From: an uncultured Alphaproteobacteria bacterium
GTDB taxonomy: Bacteria; Pseudomonadota; Alphaproteobacteria; Caulobacterales; Caulobacteraceae
Assembly (NCBI GenBank): GCA_903928755.1
Contig: CAIYSH010000018.1
Span: 1 to 11,867, forward strand
Reading direction: 5' to 3'
Length of the DNA: 11,867 nt
Of this stretch, positions 1 through 5,787 are shown one piece after another. How positions within the stretch are numbered: position 1 is the stretch's first letter; the number at the start of each line of letters is the position of its first letter. A program made the translations under genes and the position numbers. The notes beneath the pieces are model-generated. The model was not told where the DNA came from and ran no database searches. It was given only the letters and a program-made list of their open reading frames with translations.

Positions 1-115
1 CGTTCGGGCCGAGGATGACGGTGACCTTGCCCGGAACGAACACACCCGAAACACCACCCAGAACCGTTCGCCTGGCGAAGGTCACGGCAATCTGATCGAA
101 GGACAATGCGCTCAT
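1..115 (-). CDS. ABC transporter ATP-binding protein, N-terminal fragment (cobalamin/Fe-siderophore importer)
   Basis: Only the first 38 codons lie in the window; the gene runs off the left edge. The translation begins MSALSFDQIAVTFARRTVLG and ends at ...VTVILGPN, which is the start of a Walker A loop (GPNGxGKS/T) just before the truncation. This is the normal N-terminus of a BtuD/FecE-type ATPase, with the A-loop region followed by the strand leading into Walker A. Its ATG overlaps the stop codon of the upstream permease gene as ATGA (112-115), so translation is probably coupled. It should power the FecCD-type permease at the inner membrane. The substrate cannot be read from this fragment. 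Confidence 0.88.
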   Translation of the reverse strand, partial: MSALSFDQIAVTFARRTVLGGVSGVFVPGKVTVILGPN

Positions 116-1089
116 CCAAGCCGCCGGCGCATGGAGAGAAGGAGGGCCAGAAAGAACGGGCCGCCGAGCAGGGCCATGGCAATGCCAAGCTTTACTTCCG
201 CAGCGCCAGGGGTCAGGCGCACGGCGATATCGGCAGCTTCCACCAGGACCGCGCCGCCCAGGGCGCTGGGGATCAGCAGGCCACCAGGCCGGGCACCGAT
301 CAGGGGACGCAGCAGGTGGGGGACGATCAGTCCGACAAATCCAATGACCCCGGTTACCGCCACACTGGCACCCGCTGTCAGGGCCACACCAAGGGCCAGA
401 ACCACCCGGGTGCGCCCCAGATCAATCCCCAGGGACCGGGCGCCGGTTTCCCCGAGGGTCAGGGCGTCCAGCGCCGGGCCAAGGGTCAGGAGCAGGGCAA
501 GACCGGCCAGGATCAGGGGGCCCGCCAGGGCCAGATCCGCCATGCTGCGGTCGGTAAGCGCGCCCATCAGCCAGGTGACAATCTCGTCCTTGGCCCAGGG
601 ATTGGGGGCGAGGCTCAGGGCAAGGGCAACCCCCGCCGCTGCCAGGGTCTGAAGAATTACCCCGGACAGGACGAAGCCGACGAGGCTGGCCCCCTCGCCT
701 GCCAGGACGATCAGCAGACCGACCGCTGCCAGAGCACCTGCCATGGCGGCCAGGGCGATCACCCAGGGCTGCTGGGCACCGGCTCCGAAATAGAGCGTCA
801 GGACAGCCCCGAAGGCCGCCATGGAGGCAACCCCCAGGGCCCCGGGGTCGGCAAGGGGGTTGCGGGTATATCCCTGCATGGCGGCACCGGACATGCCCAG
901 CGCTGCACCGATGGTCAGGGCCAGCAGGGTGCGGGGCAGCCTCAGCTCGAACAGGATCGGGGCCAGGGGATGCTGCGGCTCAAGCCAGATGGAAAACGGC
1001 ACCCAGACCCGGCCTGTCATCAGGCTGAGGATACCCAGCCCAAGCACAGCGGTCCAAAGCCCGACCAGGCAAAGGGTCCGGCGGGTCAT
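112..1089 (-). CDS. FecCD-family ABC transporter permease (cobalamin/Fe-siderophore importer)
   Basis: This is a 325-residue, very hydrophobic inner-membrane permease of the BtuC/FecC/FecD family, a usual length for that family. Visible family signatures are RLPRT at residues 50-54, the segment SGAAMQGYTRNPLADPGALG at about 67-86, and GFVGLIVPHLLRPLIG at about 250-265, which includes the region that contacts the ATPase. The C-terminus has the typical GGPFF motif. The ATG at 1089 was chosen because it overlaps the stop of the binding-protein gene as ATGA (1086-1089) and gives a normal N-terminus with a membrane helix soon after. A longer in-frame start at 1164 would add 25 unlikely residues inside the neighbour. 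It would dimerise to form the channel for the substrate delivered by the periplasmic binding protein. Confidence 0.92.
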   Translation of the reverse strand: MTRRTLCLVGLWTAVLGLGILSLMTGRVWVPFSIWLEPQHPLAPILFELRLPRTLLALTIGAALGMSGAAMQGYTRNPLADPGALGVASMAAFGAVLTLYFGAGAQQPWVIALAAMAGALAAVGLLIVLAGEGASLVGFVLSGVILQTLAAAGVALALSLAPNPWAKDEIVTWLMGALTDRSMADLALAGPLILAGLALLLTLGPALDALTLGETGARSLGIDLGRTRVVLALGVALTAGASVAVTGVIGFVGLIVPHLLRPLIGARPGGLLIPSALGGAVLVEAADIAVRLTPGAAEVKLGIAMALLGGPFFLALLLSMRRRLG

Positions 1090-1937
1090 GGATGCGCAGC
1101 CAGGGCACGCTGCCTTATATCGGCCAGGACACCGGCCGCCTCGATCAGCACCGGGCCGCCGCAATAGGTCAGCCTCTGTGGCAGGGTCGCACGGAACATG
1201 GCAGGCCCTATGCGGGCCAGGGCCGGATGGCGCAAGAGACGGTCTGCCCAGTTGGGTGCGCCAGACCGCAGCTGACCGGCCAGCAGCACCTCCGGCGGAT
1301 TGGCAATCAAGCGCTCGAGAGGCAGATCGCCGGTCCGGGTCAGGCCATAGTCGGTGGCGGCATTCTGGAACCCGACCCTTTGAAGCATTTCATCCAGCAA
1401 GGTCCCGGGAGCGACTGCAAAGCCACCGGTCTGATAGACCAGGGCCCGCAGGCGGCGTTGCCCCGGTTCCGGAGCGGCCGCAGCAAGAGCCCGGTCGATC
1501 TGCCGACACAGGGCGTCCCCACGCTCCGGCCAGCCCACGGCCCTGGCCAGTTGACGGACCTGTGCCTGGCTGTCAGCCACCGTGTCTGGCAGGCCAAAGA
1601 ATTCAAGCCGCAGCCCCCGCCGCTTCAGGGCCGCCACCGTGGCCGGTGGCGCATAGGGCGAGGCCAGCACAAGGTCCGGATTGAGCAGCAGCACTTCCTC
1701 CGCAGTGCCAAACGTAAAGGGCAGGCTGAGGCCCGCCTGACCCAGGCTCGAGCTGGAAAGATCATGGGAATAGTGGCTAACGGCGGCGATCTGACGGCGA
1801 TCCGCCAGGGCGTTGAGCATGACGTCCAGACAGGGATTGAGGGACACCACCCGGCCCGGACGCCTGTCGGCACCGGCCATCAGCCCCACTCCGGCTCCGA
1901 GGACAGATCGTCGCGTGAACAGAGGCAGCGGGCTCAT
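1086..1937 (-). CDS. Periplasmic substrate-binding protein of a BtuF/FecB-type ABC importer
   Basis: This 283-residue protein belongs to the helical-backbone binding-protein family (Peripla_BP_2). Residues 8-13 read TRRSVL, followed by a short hydrophobic stretch (GAGVGLMAGA), which looks like a twin-arginine signal peptide. The mature part opens with RVVSLNPCLDVML at about 29-41, the usual first strand of the family, followed by a YSHD segment at about 56-59. The next landmark, LLLNPDLVLAS, is the typical end of the first lobe. It should capture the ligand in the periplasm and hand it to the permease encoded immediately downstream (ATGA overlap). In alphaproteobacteria this subtype is commonly labelled as cobalamin or Fe-siderophore binding, and the ligand is not decided by sequence. 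GGAAGG lies directly against the ATG, an unusually short spacing. The start is 42 bases after the DUF1254 stop. Confidence 0.87.
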   Translation of the reverse strand: MSPLPLFTRRSVLGAGVGLMAGADRRPGRVVSLNPCLDVMLNALADRRQIAAVSHYSHDLSSSSLGQAGLSLPFTFGTAEEVLLLNPDLVLASPYAPPATVAALKRRGLRLEFFGLPDTVADSQAQVRQLARAVGWPERGDALCRQIDRALAAAAPEPGQRRLRALVYQTGGFAVAPGTLLDEMLQRVGFQNAATDYGLTRTGDLPLERLIANPPEVLLAGQLRSGAPNWADRLLRHPALARIGPAMFRATLPQRLTYCGGPVLIEAAGVLADIRQRALAAHP

Positions 1938-1979
1938 CCTTCCATCATGCCGGTAACCTGCACCTCGGGCGACAGGGAC

Positions 1980-3233
1980 TCAGGCCGGCTCTACGGCCGG
2001 CAGGCGATAGAGACCGTCCAGCAAGGCCGGTCTGGCGAAATAGGCCCGCATGAACAGGGCAAAGGGCCCGGCGGGTGCGGGCAGCCAGTTACCCATCCGG
2101 TCTTCGGCAGGCGGCTCATGCCCGATCCAGATGTCCAGGGATCCGTCCGTATTGTGGGTCAGGCCGGGGGTCCGGTCGCCAATGGCGTAACGATGGATAG
2201 GATTGTCAGTGAAGTAGAACTGACCGTCCGCCGTGCCCTCATAGAGGCTGAGCGACCAGAAGCTGTCCACGGGGATCAGCTGGTCGGCGGGAAAATGCAG
2301 TTTCCACGGCCGGTTTCCGTCATAGAGGCCCCGGTGTTCGCCGACAGCCCGCATGTACATGGCCTCTGCCGGAGGCAAGGCCGCAAGACCGCCAAGAGCG
2401 ACCAGGGCGCGATACCCATAACTCTGCCCGAAGTTTCCCAGTTCTGCCTTGGGGTAGGTCCATCCCTTGATCACACCCGCCTTGCCGGGTGCATGATGGT
2501 GCAGGGTTGATCTGGCCCGGGCGACCCCCGCCTCGATGGCGTTCACTTCCTCCGCCGTGAACCTTGCCGGGTCGAACTGACCCTGGCCAAGTCCCAGAAG
2601 CGCAATGCGTGACATCAGGGCACCATCCATGGCTGGCGGCGGGTTCTCCACCATCAGGACATCCGCAGCAGCAAAATAGGCCTGCCAGGGGTCTGCCCTG
2701 CCCGCCCGCCGAGGCTGGGGCGGACAGGCGGGTCCCTGGACCGACAGCCCAGACTGCAGGGCGCGCGCGGCTTCGAGGTCATGCGGACCGTCCACCAGAA
2801 TCCGGGCCAGGGCCCAGACATGATTTGTGGGAGACCGTACGGTGCCTGTTCCGCCACCCGGCTCATCCGGGCCGATCAGGCGGTAGCTACCGCCCTCAAT
2901 ACCCGTGGTCCGGGTGCCGAGAATGGCGAAGTTGTTGGTCCAGGCATCCATGAGGGCGACGGAGAGGTAGCGCTCCCCTGAAGGCGGAAGGATCAGGGTC
3001 ACCGGCCCCTGGCTTAAATCCAATTGGGCGCTCGAGTAGAGGGTATCATTGTTCGGCGTCGTCACGGCCCGCGATGTGTGGTCAGCGAGATCCCGGAGAT
3101 GGGTCAATTCATTGATGCCACCGCCAAAAGAGCCCGTTCCCGTGCGCGTCGACGCCACCTCGATCAGCGGCAGGACGAAGGTCCAGGCCTCCCGGGCCGC
3201 CTCGCTGAGGGCTGTAAGATGATCGAGGGCCAT
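1980..3233 (-). CDS. DUF1254/DUF1214 domain-containing protein
   Basis: This 417-residue protein has a DUF1254 domain at about residues 45-170 and a DUF1214 domain at about 300-400. DUF1254 is recognised by TTPNNDTLYSSAQLDLSQGP at 58-77 and by RYLSVALMDAWTNNFAILG at 88-106. DUF1214 is recognised by FWSLSLYE (325-332), YAIGDRTPGL (349-358), the strand DGSLDIWIG (363-371) and NWLPAP (382-387). The two domains together form a known two-domain family whose biochemical role is unsettled. The N-terminus MALDHLTALSEAAREAW shows no signal peptide, although many relatives are exported, so a cytoplasmic location is inferred here. The Shine-Dalgarno match is weak (GGAA about ten bases upstream). It is the first gene of the minus-strand operon that continues into the ABC importer, 42 bases away, which suggests shared control. 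Confidence 0.9.
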   Translation of the reverse strand: MALDHLTALSEAAREAWTFVLPLIEVASTRTGTGSFGGGINELTHLRDLADHTSRAVTTPNNDTLYSSAQLDLSQGPVTLILPPSGERYLSVALMDAWTNNFAILGTRTTGIEGGSYRLIGPDEPGGGTGTVRSPTNHVWALARILVDGPHDLEAARALQSGLSVQGPACPPQPRRAGRADPWQAYFAAADVLMVENPPPAMDGALMSRIALLGLGQGQFDPARFTAEEVNAIEAGVARARSTLHHHAPGKAGVIKGWTYPKAELGNFGQSYGYRALVALGGLAALPPAEAMYMRAVGEHRGLYDGNRPWKLHFPADQLIPVDSFWSLSLYEGTADGQFYFTDNPIHRYAIGDRTPGLTHNTDGSLDIWIGHEPPAEDRMGNWLPAPAGPFALFMRAYFARPALLDGLYRLPAVEPA

Positions 3234-3269
3234 GGGCGCAATTCCAACCGGCAGGTTTGACGTCGCAGA

Positions 3270-3299
3270 GGTCTAGCTGTCACAGGCGGTCAGACGCAA
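3270..3299 (-). promoter_or_regulatory. Candidate housekeeping promoter for the DUF1254-ABC importer operon
   Basis: Read on the minus strand, TTGCGTC (3299-3293) is followed after 15 bases by GCTAGACC (3277-3270). The second element fits the Caulobacter housekeeping -10 consensus GCTANAWC at six of seven informative positions. The first is a poor match to TTGACGS apart from the TTG. The element lies 36 bases upstream of the DUF1254 start, a sensible leader length. This is consensus matching by eye only. Confidence 0.4.
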
Positions 3300-3336
3300 T
3301 GGACAGGTGCAGGAACGTCTATAGATCGCGTCTGAC
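3289..3336. repeat. 9-bp perfect inverted repeat in the DUF1254 promoter region (possible operator)
   Basis: GTCAGACGC at 3289-3297 and its exact reverse complement GCGTCTGAC at 3328-3336 are separated by 30 bases. The left arm covers most of the proposed -35 element of the DUF1254 operon and the right arm lies upstream of it, as expected for a two-site operator. It also lies just downstream of the response regulator gene, so an RNA hairpin role is possible, but there is no T-run on the relevant strand and the loop is long. No known regulator motif was recognised. Confidence 0.4.
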
Positions 3337-3344
3337 ACATCCCC

Positions 3345-3365
3345 ACCCCGTCGGGGTCCGGACCC
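3345..3365 (-). terminator. Possible weak terminator after the kdpDE-like pair
   Basis: Two overlapping GC-rich dyads follow the response regulator stop codon. One is the palindrome GGGTCCGGACCC (3354-3365), and the other is ACCCC-GTC-GGGGT (3345-3357). They could fold as alternative short hairpins. There is no T-tract after either on the minus strand, so intrinsic termination is doubtful. Confidence 0.25.
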
Positions 3366-3366
3366 T

Positions 3367-4068
3367 CTAATCTTCCGGGATCAACCGATAACCCAGTCCG
3401 GGCTCTGTAAGCACGATCTTCGGCGACGCTGCGTCCAGTTCAATTTTCTGACGAAGCTGACCCACCAGCACCCTGACAAACTGAGGGTCCATCTGCGCGC
3501 TGACCCCGCGGATTGAGGTCATGATCTGCCTGTGGGTCACGACCCGGCCTGCATGTCGGGCCAATGTGTACAGGAGGTCATATTCCCGGGGCGTAAGCCG
3601 GACTTCTCCACCCTGAAGATGGACCTTCCGATCTGCAAAATTGATTTCCAGATCACCGGCCCTGAAATGCGTCCGGTTGGAAAACCGCTTTTCCCGACCT
3701 CGCAGGGCCGCCCTCAATCGCGCCAGCAATTCTCCGACCGCATAGGGTTTGTTGACGTAGTCATCGGCGCCAAGATCCAGGGCCACAACCTTTTCTTCCT
3801 CGATGTCCCGAGCGGAAAGCACGACAATCGGGATGTTTGACCACTCGCGGATGCGACGGATGACATCCTTGCCATCCATGTCTGGCAGGCCGAGGTCCAG
3901 CACAACGATATCGCAGCCCTCTGTTGCCAAGATTTCCAGAGCGGTCTTACCTGTTGCTGCGACCGACACGCTGTAACCCAGGGCTTCAACAGCTGGCTTG
4001 AGCGCACGGACCAATTGCTGGTCATCATCGACACTCAGAACATTTCCAGGACTAGGCAAGACCTTCAC
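3367..4068 (-). CDS. KdpE-like response regulator (OmpR/PhoB family)
   Basis: This is a 233-residue two-domain regulator. The receiver domain (about 8-123) shows the acidic triad DDD at 14-16, the phosphoacceptor D58 in VVLDLGLPDMDG, S85 in VVLSARD and K107 in DYVNKPYA. The wording LDLGLPDMDG, REWSNIPIVVLSAR and ALDLGADDY is close to KdpE. A winged-helix DNA-binding domain follows (about 135-230), with LTPREYDLL at 158-166 and GLGYRL at 224-229. The GTG at 4068 was chosen because it places the first receiver strand close to the N-terminus. It overlaps the kinase gene by 17 bases, and TTG at 4059 is an alternative. An ATG at 4170 would add 34 implausible residues inside the kinase. It should be phosphorylated by the kinase encoded upstream. 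Target genes are unknown, since no kdpFABC operon is present here. Confidence 0.88.
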   Translation of the reverse strand: MKVLPSPGNVLSVDDDQQLVRALKPAVEALGYSVSVAATGKTALEILATEGCDIVVLDLGLPDMDGKDVIRRIREWSNIPIVVLSARDIEEEKVVALDLGADDYVNKPYAVGELLARLRAALRGREKRFSNRTHFRAGDLEINFADRKVHLQGGEVRLTPREYDLLYTLARHAGRVVTHRQIMTSIRGVSAQMDPQFVRVLVGQLRQKIELDAASPKIVLTEPGLGYRLIPED

Positions 4069-5536
4069 CCCCTCGACGGAGTAGGAATTCCACCACCAGA
4101 CCCTGGCGACCATCCGATCTGGACCTCGCCCGGACGGTTCCGTCCATCGCCATGACAAGCCCCCTCGCAATCGACAGGCCGAGGCCGGTTCCCTGGATCT
4201 TGTCCGAGTTCGAAGACCTGTAAAACTTGTCGAAAATCAGTTCGTATTCATCAGATGGAACCCCTGGCCCTTCGTCAGTCACCTCAATAGCGACATGTTC
4301 CTGCGCCATGCGTGTCACCACGGTAACGCGGCCCTCGCCTTTTGAATATCTGAGCGCATTCTCAAGCACGTTTTCCAACGCCTGTTCCAGAAGCAGCGGG
4401 TCGCCGATCACGGTCAGCGCGCCAAATTCGCTACTGCGATCAACCGGACGGCCGCTACGTTGCAGGCGATCGACGACCCTGTTGGCCACTTCAGAACCAT
4501 TGAAAGCGTGACTGTCCAGGGTCAACATCCCAGCCTCCAGACGGGTCATGTTCAGCAAATTGGCCACAAAGCGATTCAGCCTCTGAGCCTCCTGCTCGAT
4601 TGTCGCCAACAAATCATCACGGGTCTCCCGGGTGAACCTGGTGCCGAATGCCCGCAGACTGCTGGCCGAAGCAAGTATGGCCGTCAAAGGTGTGCGCAGG
4701 TCGTGTGACAAGGAGGACAGCAAGGCGTCACGCAATCTCTGCGTGCGCGCAAGGGTTTCTATTTCTGCGTGCTCGCGACTTAGCCGAGACCGTGCGACGG
4801 CCGTCGCACCGAGGTCAATCAAGACATCGATGACCTTGTTTTCCTCCTCGGAGACTGCGACCGCCCCGTCACGACGCCACATCACAATCCCTTGGCCAGC
4901 ATCGCCGGGCTTCAGTAGGCGCCCATTCCAAATCCCGTCGACGGTCTGAAAATGCCTGCCTGAGGTCTCTCGACCTGCTGTCTCAGCGACGGACTGCATC
5001 CAACTCACATCTGGCCTGAACAGAACCGGAAAGGCGTGATAATTCTCGCCCTGGATAACAACTACGGTTTCTCCCAACGTATTTGATATACTTTCAGAAA
5101 TATAACTACGTATTTCGCTCTCTAGATCCAACTCTGAAAATATACGACTAGATTCAAAAAGTCGGGATGTATTTCGAGATAATAAATCTTTTTGCTCAGA
5201 TTCAATTCTTATCCTTTTAGACAAATTTCCAGCAAGTAAAGATACCATAAAAAATCCAAATAAAACAGTAAAATCGTCCACTCGTTCGAATTTAACTGAA
5301 AATCTAGGTTCCAAATAGTAGTAATGAAATATCAAGAATGAAAAAATCGTGGCAAGATAAGCTTGAATCTGGCCATAAAGAAGCGCAGCTGACAAGATAG
5401 CCGCCGAAAACAGCATGGAAAGGTGAGTTACTGCAAAATATCGATATAGTAATTCTGATACTATAGCGGCCGACGCGACAAAAATGAGCGTCTTCAAATA
5501 ACTGGCATAGGTCTTATTCAGGAATATTTGCACCAC
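4052..5536 (-). CDS. KdpD-like sensor histidine kinase (DUF4118 membrane domain), lacking the KdpD N-terminal region
   Basis: This is a 494-residue inner-membrane kinase. Residues about 12-105 form a four-helix DUF4118 domain as in KdpD. A GAF-like region follows at about 130-255. The HisKA domain has H278 in SLSHDLRTPL, and the ATPase domain has the N-box around N393 (LENALRYS), DEGPGVP at 421-427, FDKFYRS at 435-441 and GTGLGL at 449-454. All catalytic motifs look intact. Full KdpD is roughly 900 residues and carries an N-terminal KdpD domain and a Usp domain; both are absent, so this is a short form. Two adjacent GTG codons (5536 and 5533) are possible starts; GAGAG lies just upstream. The gene overlaps the regulator by 17 bases. 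The sequence coding for residues 66-145 is only about 30% GC, in contrast to the kinase core (53% and 65% in two sampled 60-base lines). The signal sensed is unknown; potassium sensing should not be assumed. Confidence 0.9.
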   Translation of the reverse strand: MVQIFLNKTYASYLKTLIFVASAAIVSELLYRYFAVTHLSMLFSAAILSAALLYGQIQAYLATIFSFLIFHYYYLEPRFSVKFERVDDFTVLFGFFMVSLLAGNLSKRIRIESEQKDLLSRNTSRLFESSRIFSELDLESEIRSYISESISNTLGETVVVIQGENYHAFPVLFRPDVSWMQSVAETAGRETSGRHFQTVDGIWNGRLLKPGDAGQGIVMWRRDGAVAVSEEENKVIDVLIDLGATAVARSRLSREHAEIETLARTQRLRDALLSSLSHDLRTPLTAILASASSLRAFGTRFTRETRDDLLATIEQEAQRLNRFVANLLNMTRLEAGMLTLDSHAFNGSEVANRVVDRLQRSGRPVDRSSEFGALTVIGDPLLLEQALENVLENALRYSKGEGRVTVVTRMAQEHVAIEVTDEGPGVPSDEYELIFDKFYRSSNSDKIQGTGLGLSIARGLVMAMDGTVRARSRSDGRQGLVVEFLLRRGGEGLA

Positions 5537-5660
5537 AAGCTCTCAAATTGCCATTGAAGCCAATCAAAATTCACAAGCGCAAACGATCTGACAACGAAGG
5601 TCACTGATCAGCCGAATCCCCCGGGACACGACCCGAAGTCACAGACGATCAGGTGCCCGA

Positions 5661-5697
5661 ATTAAGCTTAACCTTCAACTCCATCGCCGTATTAAGC
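5661..5697. repeat. Direct repeat ATTAAGC x2 and TTAAGCTTAA palindrome in the divergent intergenic region
   Basis: ATTAAGC occurs at 5661-5667 and again at 5691-5697, starts exactly 30 bases apart, which is close to three helical turns. The first copy is part of the perfect 10-bp palindrome TTAAGCTTAA (5662-5671). The repeats lie between the divergent kinase and TPR/ATP-grasp genes. OmpR-family regulators often bind direct repeats, so these are candidate sites, but such short AT-rich words can recur by chance. Confidence 0.25.
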
Positions 5698-5713
5698 GAT
5701 ATTTTTCAATCAT

Positions 5714-5756
5714 ATATGTTTCATATGGTTGACCAGAGCCGGAAGCCTCCTAAACT
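5714..5756 (+). promoter_or_regulatory. Candidate sigma-70-type promoter with an adjacent AT-rich dyad, upstream of the TPR/ATP-grasp gene
   Basis: TTGACC (5729-5734) matches the -35 consensus at five of six positions. After 16 bases comes TAAACT (5751-5756), four of six to TATAAT. Directly upstream is the dyad ATATG-TTT-CATAT (5714-5726), embedded in CATATATG and CATATG. The expected transcript start is about 25 bases before the ATG at 5788. The dyad position, abutting the -35, would suit an activator or repressor site. Confidence 0.35.
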
Positions 5757-5787
5757 ACCTTCAAGGTTGTAATCTGGCACAAGAACA

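Noticed and set aside
106..1167. Plus-strand open frame of 353 codons opposite the permease
   Set aside because: It has low-complexity composition and lies entirely antisense to a clear FecCD permease.
1092..2510. Long open frame on the plus strand (472 codons) opposite the binding-protein and DUF1254 genes
   Set aside because: Its product is rich in Gln, Gly, Arg and Pro with no domain pattern. It lies antisense to two well-recognised proteins, as expected from GC-rich codon bias.
3234..3366. Cobalamin riboswitch ahead of the importer operon
   Set aside because: No B12-box-like element or suitable folded leader was found, and the gap is only 133 bases.
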